Origin: Desulfonauticus sp. 38_4375
GTDB taxonomy: Bacteria > Desulfobacterota > Desulfovibrionia > Desulfovibrionales > Desulfonatronovibrionaceae
Direction: 5' to 3'
Assembly (NCBI GenBank): GCA_001507915.1
Contig: LGER01000043.1
Span: 1 to 32,534 of the forward strand
Length of the DNA: 32,534 bases
How positions within the stretch are numbered: position 1 is the stretch's first letter; each line of letters opens with the position of its first letter. The position numbers and the translations under genes are program-made. The notes beneath the pieces were generated by a model. That model was not told the DNA's origin. It did not search any database and saw nothing but the letters and a program-made list of their open reading frames with translations. Of this stretch, positions 1-8,377 are shown one piece after another.

Positions 1-1023
1 AAGCTTATTAATACGCGCAACTGGACAGAACTGGTTAAGCCAAAACAGCTTGTCCGTGACGAAAAGTCAACAGATTCTTATGGCAAGTTTATCTGTGAGC
101 CTTTGGAAAGAGGATATGGTACTACTCTGGGCAATGCCCTGAGAAGAGTGCTTTTGTCCTCTTTACAGGGAGCAGCAATTGTTGCTGCCAAGATTAGAGG
201 TGTTCAGCATGAGTTTACTACTATTCCGGGGGTATTGGAAGATGTAACAGATATCATCCTCAATCTAAAGCAAGTTCGTTTTGCCATGAGTACTGAAGAG
301 CCCCAACACCTGCAACTCATTGCCAATGAAAAGGGGGAAGTAAAGGCTGGAGCGATTAAAGAAAGTCCTTTGGTAAAGGTTCTAAACCCTGATTTGCATA
401 TTGCTACTCTGACTGATGATATTGATTTTGTAATTGATCTGGAAGTGAGAATGGGCAAGGGCTATGTCCCGGCAGAGTTGCATGAAGGTTTGGATGATGA
501 AATAGGGATTATTAAGCTGGATGCTTCCTTTTCTCCAGTTAAAAAAGTGGCTTTTAATGTTGAGCAGGCTAGAGTTGGGCAAATGACCAACTATGATAAG
601 CTTATTCTGGAAGTCTGGACTGATGGTTCTGTAACTCCAGAAGACGCAGTTGTTTACAGTGCCAAGATTTTAAAGGAGCAACTCACTATTTTTATTAATT
701 TTGATGAAGTGGAGAGCACTTCTCATACTGAAAGCAAAGAGGAAAAAGAGGAGTTAAATGAACACCTCTTTAAACATATTGACGATTTAGAGTTACCACC
801 CAGGGCCAGCAATTGCTTGAAAAGTGTTGGCATTACCTTGGTGGGTGAATTGGTCCAAAAAACAGAGAATGAGTTGCTCAAGATTAAAAACTTTGGCCGT
901 AAATCTTTGGACGATATCTGGAGGGTCCTGAATAGTTTGGGGTTAGAATTTGGCATGAAAATAGATAATTTTGAGGCAAAATACAAAGAATGGTTAAAGA
1001 GGAAGGATAAAGATGAGGCATAG
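1..1023 (+). CDS. rpoA: RNA polymerase alpha subunit (5' end outside window)
   Basis: The alpha subunit dimerises to nucleate RNA polymerase assembly, and its C-terminal domain contacts UP elements and activators. The frame is open from base 1, which encodes the usual N-terminal region ([12 protein letters not shown]), so the true start lies just upstream of the window and the ATG-like codons further in are not the start. The core motif [20 protein letters not shown] is present. The alpha-CTD near the C-terminus has [14 protein letters not shown] and the helix-hairpin-helix region [12 protein letters not shown]. About 340 residues are visible, close to full length. The 3' end overlaps rplQ by 11 bases, the usual end of the bacterial alpha operon. 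Identification is secure. Confidence 0.98.
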   Translation, partial: KLINTRNWTELVKPKQLVRDEKSTDSYGKFICEPLERGYGTTLGNALRRVLLSSLQGAAIVAAKIRGVQHEFTTIPGVLEDVTDIILNLKQVRFAMSTEEPQHLQLIANEKGEVKAGAIKESPLVKVLNPDLHIATLTDDIDFVIDLEVRMGKGYVPAELHEGLDDEIGIIKLDASFSPVKKVAFNVEQARVGQMTNYDKLILEVWTDGSVTPEDAVVYSAKILKEQLTIFINFDEVESTSHTESKEEKEELNEHLFKHIDDLELPPRASNCLKSVGITLVGELVQKTENELLKIKNFGRKSLDDIWRVLNSLGLEFGMKIDNFEAKYKEWLKRKDKDEA

Positions 1024-1444
1024 AAAAAAAGGTCGCAAATTAAATAGAACCTGGGAACATAGAAAAGCCATGTTTAAAAATATGGCTCAATCTTTGGTAG
1101 TCCATGGTCGTATTAAAACCACTTTACCCAAGGCCAAAGAATTGAGAAGGGTTGCTGATAAACTTATCACTCTGGCTTTGCGTAATGATTTGCCTGCCAG
1201 AAGACAGGCCTTTAAAATTCTGGAAAATCACGGTTTGGTGAAAAAACTTTTTGACGAAATTGGACCTCGTTTCAAAGATGTTCCTGGTGGCTATACTAGA
1301 ATAGTAAAGCTTGCCCTTCCTAGAAGAGGGGATTGTGCCAAGATGGCAATTGTTGAGTTTAGTGTAAGCGGAGAAAAGAAAGAAGAGAACTTGGAGAAAG
1401 CCGAAGAAACTGCTGCCAAGGAAAATACAGAGAGCGCAGAATAA
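1013..1444 (+). CDS. rplQ: 50S ribosomal protein L17
   Basis: L17 is a large-subunit ribosomal protein. The N-terminus [12 protein letters not shown] and the downstream [14 protein letters not shown] and [11 protein letters not shown] segments are diagnostic. It is 143 residues long, with the usual core of about 115 residues followed by a Glu/Lys/Ala-rich low-complexity tail that is probably disordered. The start overlaps the rpoA stop region by 11 bases, implying translational coupling. The operon ends here: a strong Rho-independent terminator follows within 30 bases. Confidence 0.97.
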   Translation: MRHRKKGRKLNRTWEHRKAMFKNMAQSLVVHGRIKTTLPKAKELRRVADKLITLALRNDLPARRQAFKILENHGLVKKLFDEIGPRFKDVPGGYTRIVKLALPRRGDCAKMAIVEFSVSGEKKEENLEKAEETAAKENTESAE

Positions 1445-1472
1445 GTAGATTTTGAACCTAACTTTAAAAATT

Positions 1473-1510
1473 AAAAAAGGAAGGTCTTAGACCTTCCTTT
1501 TTTTTTATTT
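1473..1510 (+). terminator. Rho-independent terminator after rplQ
   Basis: This is a perfect inverted repeat. The arm AAGGAAGGTC pairs with GACCTTCCTT around a TTA loop at 1487-1489, and the flanking A and T runs extend the stem to 14 pairs. A T-rich tail continues to about 1510. It ends the ribosomal operon and separates it from the lysR gene. Confidence 0.93.
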
Positions 1511-1570
1511 TTCTAGTATTGTTAATTTGAATACAGAGTATTTTTTATTTGAATATTAGGAGAAAAGTTC

Positions 1571-2476
1571 ATGGATTTGAGAAAACTGGAAGCCTTTTAC
1601 TATGTCTTTAAAACAGGTTCTTTTTCCCGGGCTGCTGAGGAGATTTTTTTATCCCAGCCCACTGTAAGTACTCATATTTCTTCTTTAGAAAAAGAACTGG
1701 GAGTAAAGCTTTTTGATCGGAACGGCAGGAATGCTTTGCCCACTCCAGCAGGCAGGTTGCTTTTTTCCAGGGTGCGTGAACTCTTTGACCTGTTGAAAAA
1801 GACCAAGCAAGAAATCAGTGAGCTTAAAGAACAGGTGGAAGGAGAGGTGATTATTGGAGCCAGTACCATTCCTGCCACCTATCTTTTGCCTCCGGTTCTG
1901 GCCAATTTTCTTAAGGAATATCCGAGAGTTAGCGTAAGCTTAGAAGTGAGTGATTCCTGGGAAATATGGAATAAAACCATTAATGGAGAAGTGGATTTTG
2001 GTCTTACGGGAGGAATTTTTGAAGATGATTTTTTACAGGTGGAAAAGGTCTTGGAAGATGACCTTATTGTGATTGCCAGTCCTGAATTAAACCTGGATTT
2101 TACTAAAGTATTTAACTTTTCCCAGTTAAAGACTTTGCCCTGGGTTATGCGAGAAAAGGGCTCTGGCACCAGAAAGGCCATGGAAAGGACCTTAAATCAA
2201 GCAAACTTGTCCTTTTCAGAGTTAACAGTGGTTCTGGAAGTTAAAACTACAGAAGCTTTAGTCCAATATGTGTTAAATGGCATTGGGTTGGGGTTTACCT
2301 CCAGGATGGTGGTAAAAGATTATCTGGATAAGGGATTATTAAAGGAAGTAAAAATAAAGGATTTACATTTTTCCCGAAGTTTTTATCTGGTTTGGAATCC
2401 AAGAAGAGAAGCCTTTCCTCTTTTTTGCAAACTAAGGGAGTTTATTAAAAATAATATAGGCAAAGCAAGGGTGTAG
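1571..2476 (+). CDS. LysR-family regulator, selenium-metabolism-associated type
   Basis: This 301-residue protein has the LysR layout. An N-terminal winged helix-turn-helix covers about residues 1-60 (LEAFYYVFKTGSFSRAAEE, then SQPTVSTHISSLEKELG and LFDR). A substrate-binding domain begins around residue 90 (GEVIIGASTIPATYLLP). The start is supported by AGGAG about 8 bases upstream. The stop lies one base before the ATG of selD, so the two are probably cotranscribed. LysR proteins beside selD are known as a selenium-metabolism-associated subgroup, mostly in anaerobic bacteria. The assignment to that subgroup rests on position and general sequence, and the effector is unknown. Alternative: a CysB/CbbR-like regulator unrelated to selenium. 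Confidence 0.88.
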   Translation: MDLRKLEAFYYVFKTGSFSRAAEEIFLSQPTVSTHISSLEKELGVKLFDRNGRNALPTPAGRLLFSRVRELFDLLKKTKQEISELKEQVEGEVIIGASTIPATYLLPPVLANFLKEYPRVSVSLEVSDSWEIWNKTINGEVDFGLTGGIFEDDFLQVEKVLEDDLIVIASPELNLDFTKVFNFSQLKTLPWVMREKGSGTRKAMERTLNQANLSFSELTVVLEVKTTEALVQYVLNGIGLGFTSRMVVKDYLDKGLLKEVKIKDLHFSRSFYLVWNPRREAFPLFCKLREFIKNNIGKARV

Positions 2477-2477
2477 T

Positions 2478-3518
2478 ATGAGCAAAAAATTGGTGCAAAC
2501 TGTCAAGGCTGCAGGCTGAGCTTCTAAAATTTCTCCAGGGGACCTGGAGGAAATACTTTTGGAATTGGAAGCAAAGCCAAGAGAGGATGTTTTTTTGCTT
2601 CCTCCTCTGGACTGGGCAGATGCCAGTGTGATTAAAGTACCTGCAGGCAAGGCCCTGGTTCAAAGTGTGGATTTTTTTACGCCCATAGTGAATAATCCTT
2701 ACTGGTTTGGCCAGATTGCAGCTGCCAATTCCCTTTCTGATATCTATGCCCTGGGTGGAGAGCCCTATGCAGTAATGAACCTGGTTTGTTTTCCCATAAA
2801 AACCATGCCTAAAGAAGTATTAAAAGAGATTTTAAGAGGTGGCCTGGCTAAAATAGAAGAAGCAGGAGCAGCACTAGCTGGTGGGCATAGTGTAGAGGAT
2901 GAAGAAATAAAATACGGCCTAGCAGTAACTGGCCTGGTGGAGCCTGATAATTTTGCCAGCAATAAGGGACTTCAACCTGGAGACTTTTTGCTTTTAACCA
3001 AACCCATTGGTACTGGTGTGCTGGCTACTGCCTTAAAAGGAGAAATAGGGGAAGAGGAGTTTATTGAAAAGCTCCTGTTTGAATTGTGTAGCAAATTAAA
3101 CAAGATAGGTGGAGAAGCCATTAAGCGCTTTGGTCTTAAGGCAGCTACAGATGTAACTGGATTTGGTCTGGGCGGGCACCTACTGGAAATGGCCAGAGCC
3201 TCCAAGGTGGGAGTAGAGCTCTGGAGCAATAAAGTTCCTTTATTAGAGCCAGCTCTGGAAATGGCAGGTATGGGACTCATACCTGCTGGAAGTTATGCCA
3301 ATAAACACTTTTGTTCCCAATTGGTGGAAATTAAGGGCAAGGTCAATGATTTGACATTGGATCTATTATTTGATGCCCAAACCTCAGGCGGCCTGATTTT
3401 GGGAGTTAATGCTTCTTTATTGGATCAAGTTCTGGCTTTTTTTGAGCAGAACAGGGAACAGGTAGCAGTAATTGGCAAGGCTGTTTCTTTAAAGGAAAAA
3501 TACTTAACTATTCTATGA
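2478..3518 (+). CDS. selD: Selenide, water dikinase (selenoprotein SelD with in-frame TGA as Sec14)
   Basis: SelD makes selenophosphate from selenide and ATP, the selenium donor for tRNA-Sec charging. The gene starts at ATG 2478, preceded by AAGGG at a 6-base gap. The first codons read MSKKLVQTVKAAG, then TGA at 2517-2519, then ASKISPGDLEEIL. The TGA falls exactly at the catalytic Cys/Sec position of the family, followed by the conserved KISPG, so the protein is a 346-residue selenoprotein. A start called at TTG 2559 would lose the active site. Later family segments include SVDFFTPIVNNPYWFGQIAA, ALGGEPYAVMNLV, GGHSVED and ATDVTGFGLGGHL. It is one base after lysR, and its TGA stop overlaps the next ATG. 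A SECIS-like hairpin follows the Sec codon. Confidence 0.95.
2530..2553 (+). promoter_or_regulatory. Bacterial SECIS hairpin of selD
   Basis: Just downstream of the in-frame TGA, TTTCTCCAGG (2530-2539) can pair with CCTGGAGGAAA (2543-2553), leaving one bulged base and a GGA apical loop. The loop begins about 20 bases after the TGA, within the distance expected for bacterial SECIS elements, which lie inside the coding region and recruit SelB through apical-loop G residues. It is coding sequence as well as an RNA element. The pairing is seen directly; SelB binding is inferred. Confidence 0.85.
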
Positions 3519-4966
3519 AGCCAATTACTTTCTCAAGTTCAGTAAAGTATGCTTCCTGGCTGGAATATCTCCTGATTTTAGGAGAATTGAAAGATGTTCC
3601 AGTTTGCGCAGGCTTGGGTAAGTGTGGCAGATGTAAAATCAAATTTTTGAATAAAGCACCAAAACCTACTTTAAAAGAAGCAGACCTCCTTACAATTGAA
3701 GAAATCAATGAGGGCATAAGACTGGCCTGTGAGCATGTTCCTAAAAAGGGTGAAGAAGCTATCCCTCTTTTTAAAAAGGAAAAGGGGCTTAGTATGGCTC
3801 AGGAAGTGGATTTACTGGGGATAGATATAGGTACCACCACCTTAAAGTGGGGAGGAATAAGGAAAAATAAATTTGTTTTACTGGGTAAAAAAATAAATCC
3901 TCAAATGGGAGCAGGGTCAGAAGTTATAAGCAGGTTGGAGTTTGCCTTAAAGGAGAATAATCTTTTTTTCTTAAGGGAGCTACTTTTAGAAGATTTGCAG
4001 TCCATAATAGGGAACCATAATAAACCTATTTGCATTACGGGTAATTCGGTAATGGTTTATTTGTTGCTGGGAAAAGATGTCTCTTCCTTAAGTAAAAGTC
4101 CTTTTTTTCTCACCTATAAAGGCAATACCTGGGAGAAAATATTAGGTAAAAAAGCATATATTCCGCCCTTGTTAGGCCCTTTTGTAGGCGCTGATATTAG
4201 TAGTGGACTTTATTTTATTTTAGAGCAGGACCCTGAGTATCCTTTTCTTTTTTGTGATTTTGGGACCAATGGAGAAATGGTTCTGGCTAAAAATGAAAGG
4301 GAAATATTTTGTACCAGTGTGGCCATGGGGCCTGCTTTGGAAGGTGTTGGCCTTAGTTTTGGAGGTGTCTTTTCTGAGAATAGCTTGAGCAAACTAGAAC
4401 TTTTAGATTTAGTAAAAAATAAATTACCCCAGGCTAATTTTAGAATAACTGGGACCGGTTATTTATATTTATTAAGCCTGCTTTTAAATTTGGATATATT
4501 GGATAGAAAAGGTCATTTTCAACCCGGTTCAAATTGGAAATTAAACCTGAATTTACAGTATAAAAATAATAAGTTGTTTTTAAATAAAGAGGTCTATTTA
4601 GATGGAAAAGATATAGAAGAAATTTTAAAGGTTAAAGCTGCTTTAAATTGGGGAATAAATTTTTTATTAACTAAAGCCGGGATAGCTTTTAAGGACATAA
4701 AGTCTATCTATGTTTCTGGAGCTTTGGGTAGTAATTTAACTGCTGATGTTTTGGTTAACTTAGGTTTTTTCCCTTTGACCTGGGAAGAAAAGATAGTTTT
4801 TTTAGACAATAGTGCCTTAAAAGGAGCTCTTAAACTACTTGTAGCTAAAAAAAGTGAAGAGGAAATAGGTAAGATTTTTGTTTCTACCAGGTATTTTAAT
4901 CTGGCAGAGGATATTACAAGAAGGGAGCAATTTGTAGATTATATGCTCTTTGAGTTTGTAAACTAA
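3515..4966 (+). CDS. 2Fe-2S/ASKHA-domain protein (DUF4445, corrinoid-activator-like)
   Basis: This 483-residue protein overlaps the selD stop (ATGA), so it is translationally coupled. The N-terminus has a plant-ferredoxin-like cysteine set: C31-x5-C37-x2-C40 (CAGLGKCGRC) and C72. The rest is an ASKHA-type ATPase: DLLGIDIGTTTLKWGGI near residue 105, FCDFGTNGEMVL near 245, a CTSVAMGPALEGVGLSFGGV segment, and YVSGALGSNL near 405. This layout matches RACo-like reductive activators of corrinoid proteins. No corrinoid protein or methyltransferase is adjacent, so the true partner is unknown. Its place in a lysR-selD operon suggests a role linked to selenium or corrinoid metabolism, which is inference. 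It ends 3 bases from convergent livF. Confidence 0.8.
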   Translation: MKPITFSSSVKYASWLEYLLILGELKDVPVCAGLGKCGRCKIKFLNKAPKPTLKEADLLTIEEINEGIRLACEHVPKKGEEAIPLFKKEKGLSMAQEVDLLGIDIGTTTLKWGGIRKNKFVLLGKKINPQMGAGSEVISRLEFALKENNLFFLRELLLEDLQSIIGNHNKPICITGNSVMVYLLLGKDVSSLSKSPFFLTYKGNTWEKILGKKAYIPPLLGPFVGADISSGLYFILEQDPEYPFLFCDFGTNGEMVLAKNEREIFCTSVAMGPALEGVGLSFGGVFSENSLSKLELLDLVKNKLPQANFRITGTGYLYLLSLLLNLDILDRKGHFQPGSNWKLNLNLQYKNNKLFLNKEVYLDGKDIEEILKVKAALNWGINFLLTKAGIAFKDIKSIYVSGALGSNLTADVLVNLGFFPLTWEEKIVFLDNSALKGALKLLVAKKSEEEIGKIFVSTRYFNLAEDITRREQFVDYMLFEFVN

Positions 4967-4969
4967 AAT

Positions 4970-5704
4970 TTATTCTCTTTCCCACACTTCTTGATAGCCT
5001 TTGCCTAAATAAGCTTCTTTGACTTCAGGGTGATTTAAGAGGTCTTGACCTGAGCCTTCCAGAACAATTCTTCCTGTTTCCAGCACATAAGCCCGATGAC
5101 AAATCCTTAAGGCTGCTCTGGCGTTTTGCTCTACCAATAAGACACTTAAGTTTTTCTCTCGGTTTAACTTCAAAATAGTTTTTAAAATTTCTTTGGTTAA
5201 AAGTGGAGACAGACCCAGAGAAGGTTCATCTAAAAGCAAGAGTTTAGGGTCTGACATAAGTGCCCGGCACAGGGCTACAATTTGCTGCTCTCCTCCAGAA
5301 AGGCTTTTGGCTTTTCGGTTGAGTAATTTTTCTAAAATGGGAAAAGAAGCTAGTAAGTGTTGAAAAGTGGCTTCTACTTGTTTTTTATCCTGATTTAAAA
5401 AAGCTCCCAAAAGGATATTATCTTTTACCGAAAGCTCTGGAAAAAGTTTTCTACCTTCAGGACAAAGGCTTAGGCCCAGTTTTAGACGTTGAGGAGGAGA
5501 AAAATGATTTATTTTTTGATTAAGAAAAACAAGTTCTCCTTTTTTAGGCGGCAAAATACCTGCTATAGTTTTTAAAAGTGTGGTTTTACCTGCTCCATTG
5601 GCTCCTATGACAGTAACTATTTCTCCTTCTTTTAAGTGCAGAGATACAGATTTGAGTATTTTTATAGGGCCATAATAAGTGGTGAGGCTTTTTACAAAGA
5701 GCAT
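4970..5704 (-). CDS. livF: Branched-chain amino-acid ABC transporter ATP-binding protein LivF
   Basis: This cytoplasmic ATPase energises branched-chain amino-acid uptake. It has Walker A GANGAGKT (residues 34-41), the Q-loop region LCPEGRKLFPELSV, the signature LSGGEQQ, Walker B LLLLDEP and the H-loop substitute VEQNA. The VEQNA and EAYLG endings are LivF-type rather than LivG-type. I place the start at the ATG at 5704, preceded by AAGGGA. An upstream extension in the same frame only covers the end of livM in another frame and has no family similarity. The start overlaps livM by 13 bases. It converges on the ASKHA gene with a 3-base gap and no visible terminator between them. Confidence 0.93.
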   Translation of the reverse strand: MLFVKSLTTYYGPIKILKSVSLHLKEGEIVTVIGANGAGKTTLLKTIAGILPPKKGELVFLNQKINHFSPPQRLKLGLSLCPEGRKLFPELSVKDNILLGAFLNQDKKQVEATFQHLLASFPILEKLLNRKAKSLSGGEQQIVALCRALMSDPKLLLLDEPSLGLSPLLTKEILKTILKLNREKNLSVLLVEQNARAALRICHRAYVLETGRIVLEGSGQDLLNHPEVKEAYLGKGYQEVWERE

Positions 5705-6537
5705 TTTAATCCCTTTTTTCCTTTTCCTAATAAGCCTTGAGGCCTGAAGATAAGTATGAGGATTAAAAGAGAGCCATAGAAGAGGTCTTGATAGTCTGCC
5801 AGAGATTGTAAGAATTCTGGTAAGAGAAAGAGCACAACACTGCCCAGAACAGGCCCAAAAATAGTGCCCATTCCACCCAAAACAACCATGCAAAGGATTA
5901 AAACTGATGTATGCAGACCAAATACATTGGGTCCAATAAAGGTGATATAGTGAGCATACAAAGAACCTGCCAGGCCAGCAAAAAAACTGGAGAGTCCAAA
6001 AAGGAAAATTTTTAAAGGAAAGGGATGAATTCCCATAACCTTAGCAGTAAGCTCGTTTTCTTTGATGGCAGTAAGGTTTAAGCCCCAGAGGTGTTTTTTC
6101 AGGCGAAAGGTAAGAAAAAGGCAAAGGGAAATATTTGCCCAGATTAATAACAACAGTTTTAAGGAAGAAAGGTTAAAATTGGGTAGGCCATAAAGCCCGT
6201 CAGGTCCACCGGTAAAATTTAGGTTTTTTAAGATTAGTTCAAAAATAATCCCTAGCCCCAGTGTTACCACTGCCAAAAATTCGTCTTTTAACTTTAGGGC
6301 TGGAATACCTACGAGTATAGAGGCAAAAGAAGCTATTAAACCGGATAAAAGGAGCAAAAGGGGAAAACCAAGCTGAGTGTGCAAAGAAAGCAAGGCTGAA
6401 GTATAGGCTCCTAAACCAAAAAAAGCAGCATGCCCCAGGGAGACCAATCCTCCCAGACCAACTAAAATATTTAGACTACTGCTAAGCAGGATGTATATTC
6501 CGCCTAAGATAAAGAGATGATAGAGGTAGGCTTGCAT
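5692..6537 (-). CDS. livM: Branched-chain amino-acid ABC transporter permease LivM
   Basis: This 281-residue inner-membrane permease has about eight hydrophobic segments. It carries the LivM hallmark LGGLVSLGHAAFFGLGAY near residues 28-45 and the PALKLKDEFLAVVTLGLG segment. The EAA-like stretch NELTAKVMGIHPFPLKIFLF near residue 160 is the loop that docks on the ATPase. It is first in a two-gene unit with livF. The usual livH gene upstream and livG gene between M and F are absent, so the transporter is incomplete here. No strong ribosome-binding site precedes the ATG. It is transcribed divergently from the glycan island. Confidence 0.92.
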   Translation of the reverse strand: MQAYLYHLFILGGIYILLSSSLNILVGLGGLVSLGHAAFFGLGAYTSALLSLHTQLGFPLLLLLSGLIASFASILVGIPALKLKDEFLAVVTLGLGIIFELILKNLNFTGGPDGLYGLPNFNLSSLKLLLLIWANISLCLFLTFRLKKHLWGLNLTAIKENELTAKVMGIHPFPLKIFLFGLSSFFAGLAGSLYAHYITFIGPNVFGLHTSVLILCMVVLGGMGTIFGPVLGSVVLFLLPEFLQSLADYQDLFYGSLLILILIFRPQGLLGKGKKGLKCSL

Positions 6538-6580
6538 AATGGGCTATAACTAACAATTTTTTTGGAATTTCTCAATGGCT

Positions 6581-6586
6581 TATAAT
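6581..6586 (+). promoter_or_regulatory. Possible -10 box upstream of the glycan island
   Basis: An exact TATAAT lies about 108 bases before the first island gene, in the 156-base divergent gap. The best -35-like sequence (TTGGAA at 6562-6567) is only 13 bases away, shorter than the preferred 16-18, so this is a weak candidate in an AT-rich region. No operator or riboswitch-like structure was recognised in the gap. Confidence 0.25.
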
Positions 6587-6693
6587 TGGAAAATATAGGC
6601 ATGTTATTTGCTAAGATAATAGAATGATATTAGATGTTTGTGGGAGTAATTTTATTTTAGCAAAAAGGTGGTTGTAAGGGGAAAAGATAACTT

Positions 6694-7584
6694 ATGGCAA
6701 AGCTAAATCTAAAATTTTATAAAGGACAGGATTGTTATTCTGATGGAGATGTTGAAAATATTATCTTAGATATTATAAAAAAGGAAAAAAATTTTCAGGA
6801 GATAGTGTATAATATTAGCAATTGGGCAATACTTTATCATTTTTTGCCAAATAGGGAGAATATTTTAGATTGGTATGACTTTGATAACAAAGCTTCTCTT
6901 TTGGAGATAGGTGCTGGTTGTGGTGCGTTAACTGGATTATTTGCTAGAAAAGTTAAAAATGTAACTGCTATAGAGTTATCTAAAAGAAGATCTGAAATAA
7001 TTTATAATAGATATAAAGATTTTTTTAATATTGAGATAATAGTTGGAAATCTTAATGATATAGTGTTAGATACTAAATTTGATTATGTAACTCTAATTGG
7101 AGTTTTAGAATATGCTGCTAGGTTTACTCAAGGAAAAGAACCTTTTAAGATATTTTTAGATAATATAAAACAATATTTAAAAGATGATGGAAAATTGTTT
7201 ATTGCTATAGAAAACAAATTTGGACTTAAATATTGGGCTGGAGCTAGAGAAGATCATACAGGAAAGTTTTTTGAGAGTATAGAAGGTTACTCCCCTTATA
7301 CGCAAATTAGAACTTTTGGAAAAATAGAATTGGAAGAGCTTTTAAGAAGTGTTGGATTTAAGTTTCTCAATTTTTACTATCCAATGCCAGACTATAAATT
7401 GCCAAAAGTTATTTATAGTGATTCTTACCTGCCTAAAATTAACGATTTTTTTGATATTTATAGCCCGAATTTGGATAGGGATAGGTGCGTACTTTTTGAT
7501 GAACGAAAAGTTTTTAAAAATATTATAGAAAATAAGCAGTTTCCTTTTTTTGCTAATTCTTTTTTAGTGGAGGCACGTCTGTGA
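6694..7584 (+). CDS. Class I SAM-dependent methyltransferase
   Basis: First gene of the island, 296 residues. A class I Rossmann methyltransferase core is clear: motif I LLEIGAGCGALTGLFARKV near residues 69-87, the acidic end of strand 2 in TAIELSKRRSEII, and motif IV-like KFDYVTLIGVLEYAARF near 128-144. A C-terminal extension of about 100 residues with YSPYTQIRTFGKIELEELL resembles sugar or small-molecule methyltransferases rather than nucleic-acid ones. AAGGGG lies 12 bases upstream, a rather long spacing. It overlaps the kinase-like gene by 4 bases (GTGA). The substrate is unknown; a sugar or glycan intermediate is inferred from context. Confidence 0.8.
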   Translation: MAKLNLKFYKGQDCYSDGDVENIILDIIKKEKNFQEIVYNISNWAILYHFLPNRENILDWYDFDNKASLLEIGAGCGALTGLFARKVKNVTAIELSKRRSEIIYNRYKDFFNIEIIVGNLNDIVLDTKFDYVTLIGVLEYAARFTQGKEPFKIFLDNIKQYLKDDGKLFIAIENKFGLKYWAGAREDHTGKFFESIEGYSPYTQIRTFGKIELEELLRSVGFKFLNFYYPMPDYKLPKVIYSDSYLPKINDFFDIYSPNLDRDRCVLFDERKVFKNIIENKQFPFFANSFLVEARL

Positions 7585-8342
7585 AAACAATCTTTACTAA
7601 ATATAATAGAGAAAGATTACCTAAGTATCAGATAGTTATCAAGATTGTAGAAGATAACCAAGGTAAGAGGTATGCGCTCAAAGAGCCTTTGTGTCCAGAA
7701 GCTTGGCAGCATCTTAATAATATATTTAAAAATTATAAATTACTTCAAACTACTTACAATCTTAACTTGGCTAAGCCCAAGAAAATAAAGCAGGGGCTTA
7801 TTTTTGAGTTTATTGATGGCAATCCCTTAGACTTGCTGATGTTAAAGGCTATAAAAAATAATGACAGAGAACTTTTTCAGGAATATCTAGAAAGATTTTT
7901 AGGATTTGTTGATTCCATGGTTTCAAAAAGAAAAGTTATTTTTAAACCTTCTTTAGAGTTTGAAAAAATATTTGGCAAATGGGAGATTGAAACTCCGCAA
8001 GATATAATGGAATTAGCAAATGTAGATATTTCTTTTGAGAATATATTTTTAGATAAAGATGGAAAATTTTTTGTTATAGATTATGAGTGGGTATTTAATT
8101 TTGAAATTCCTAAAGATTACATTATATGGAGAAGCTTTTTTGTCTTTTCTTTACATCACTCTGTAGATATGCTTGGTTTCGCAAATATATATGGGTTAGA
8201 TGATGAAAAATTATCAGAAATAAATAATAATTTTATGAAATATATATATGGAAATTATAAGTATATTGTCTCGTCTAAATCTAATAATCCATCTTATAAA
8301 GTTGATCTGGATGAAATAGTAGAAGTATTAAGTACTAATTAG
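7581..8342 (+). CDS. APH/choline-kinase-fold phosphotransferase-like protein
   Basis: This 253-residue protein starts at GTG 7581, supported by GGAGG 7 bases upstream and the overlap with the preceding stop. Early residues (KNYKLLQTTYNLNLAKP, then GLIFEFIDGNPLD) resemble the N-lobe and hinge of aminoglycoside/choline kinase-like folds. Near residues 155-175, DISFENIFLDKDGKF followed by FFVIDYEW resembles the catalytic loop D-x4-N and the metal-binding D of that family. The usual His before the catalytic Asp (HxD) is not seen. The pairing with a methyltransferase and a glycosyltransferase suggests it phosphorylates a sugar or lipid-linked intermediate. Activity is not proven and it may be a pseudokinase. 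Confidence 0.6.
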   Translation: MKTIFTKYNRERLPKYQIVIKIVEDNQGKRYALKEPLCPEAWQHLNNIFKNYKLLQTTYNLNLAKPKKIKQGLIFEFIDGNPLDLLMLKAIKNNDRELFQEYLERFLGFVDSMVSKRKVIFKPSLEFEKIFGKWEIETPQDIMELANVDISFENIFLDKDGKFFVIDYEWVFNFEIPKDYIIWRSFFVFSLHHSVDMLGFANIYGLDDEKLSEINNNFMKYIYGNYKYIVSSKSNNPSYKVDLDEIVEVLSTN

Positions 8343-8377
8343 AATTTTCTAAAAAATTAACAACTTTATTTGTAAAG

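Noticed and set aside
2432-2663. Two overlapping minus-strand reading frames over the lysR-selD junction
   Set aside because: They are shadows of selD, whose true start lies at 2478 once TGA is read as selenocysteine; no motifs or ribosome-binding sites support them.
5705-5893. N-terminal extension of the livF reading frame by about 63 residues
   Set aside because: It lies almost wholly inside livM in another frame, is Cys/Trp/Leu-rich with no family similarity, and the ATG at 5704 has a good ribosome-binding site and the normal LivF start.
6574-6590. Possible sigma-54 promoter (TGGC...TTGG) before the island
   Set aside because: The -12 element reads TTGG instead of TTGC and the spacing and flanks fit poorly; not distinguishable from chance in AT-rich DNA.
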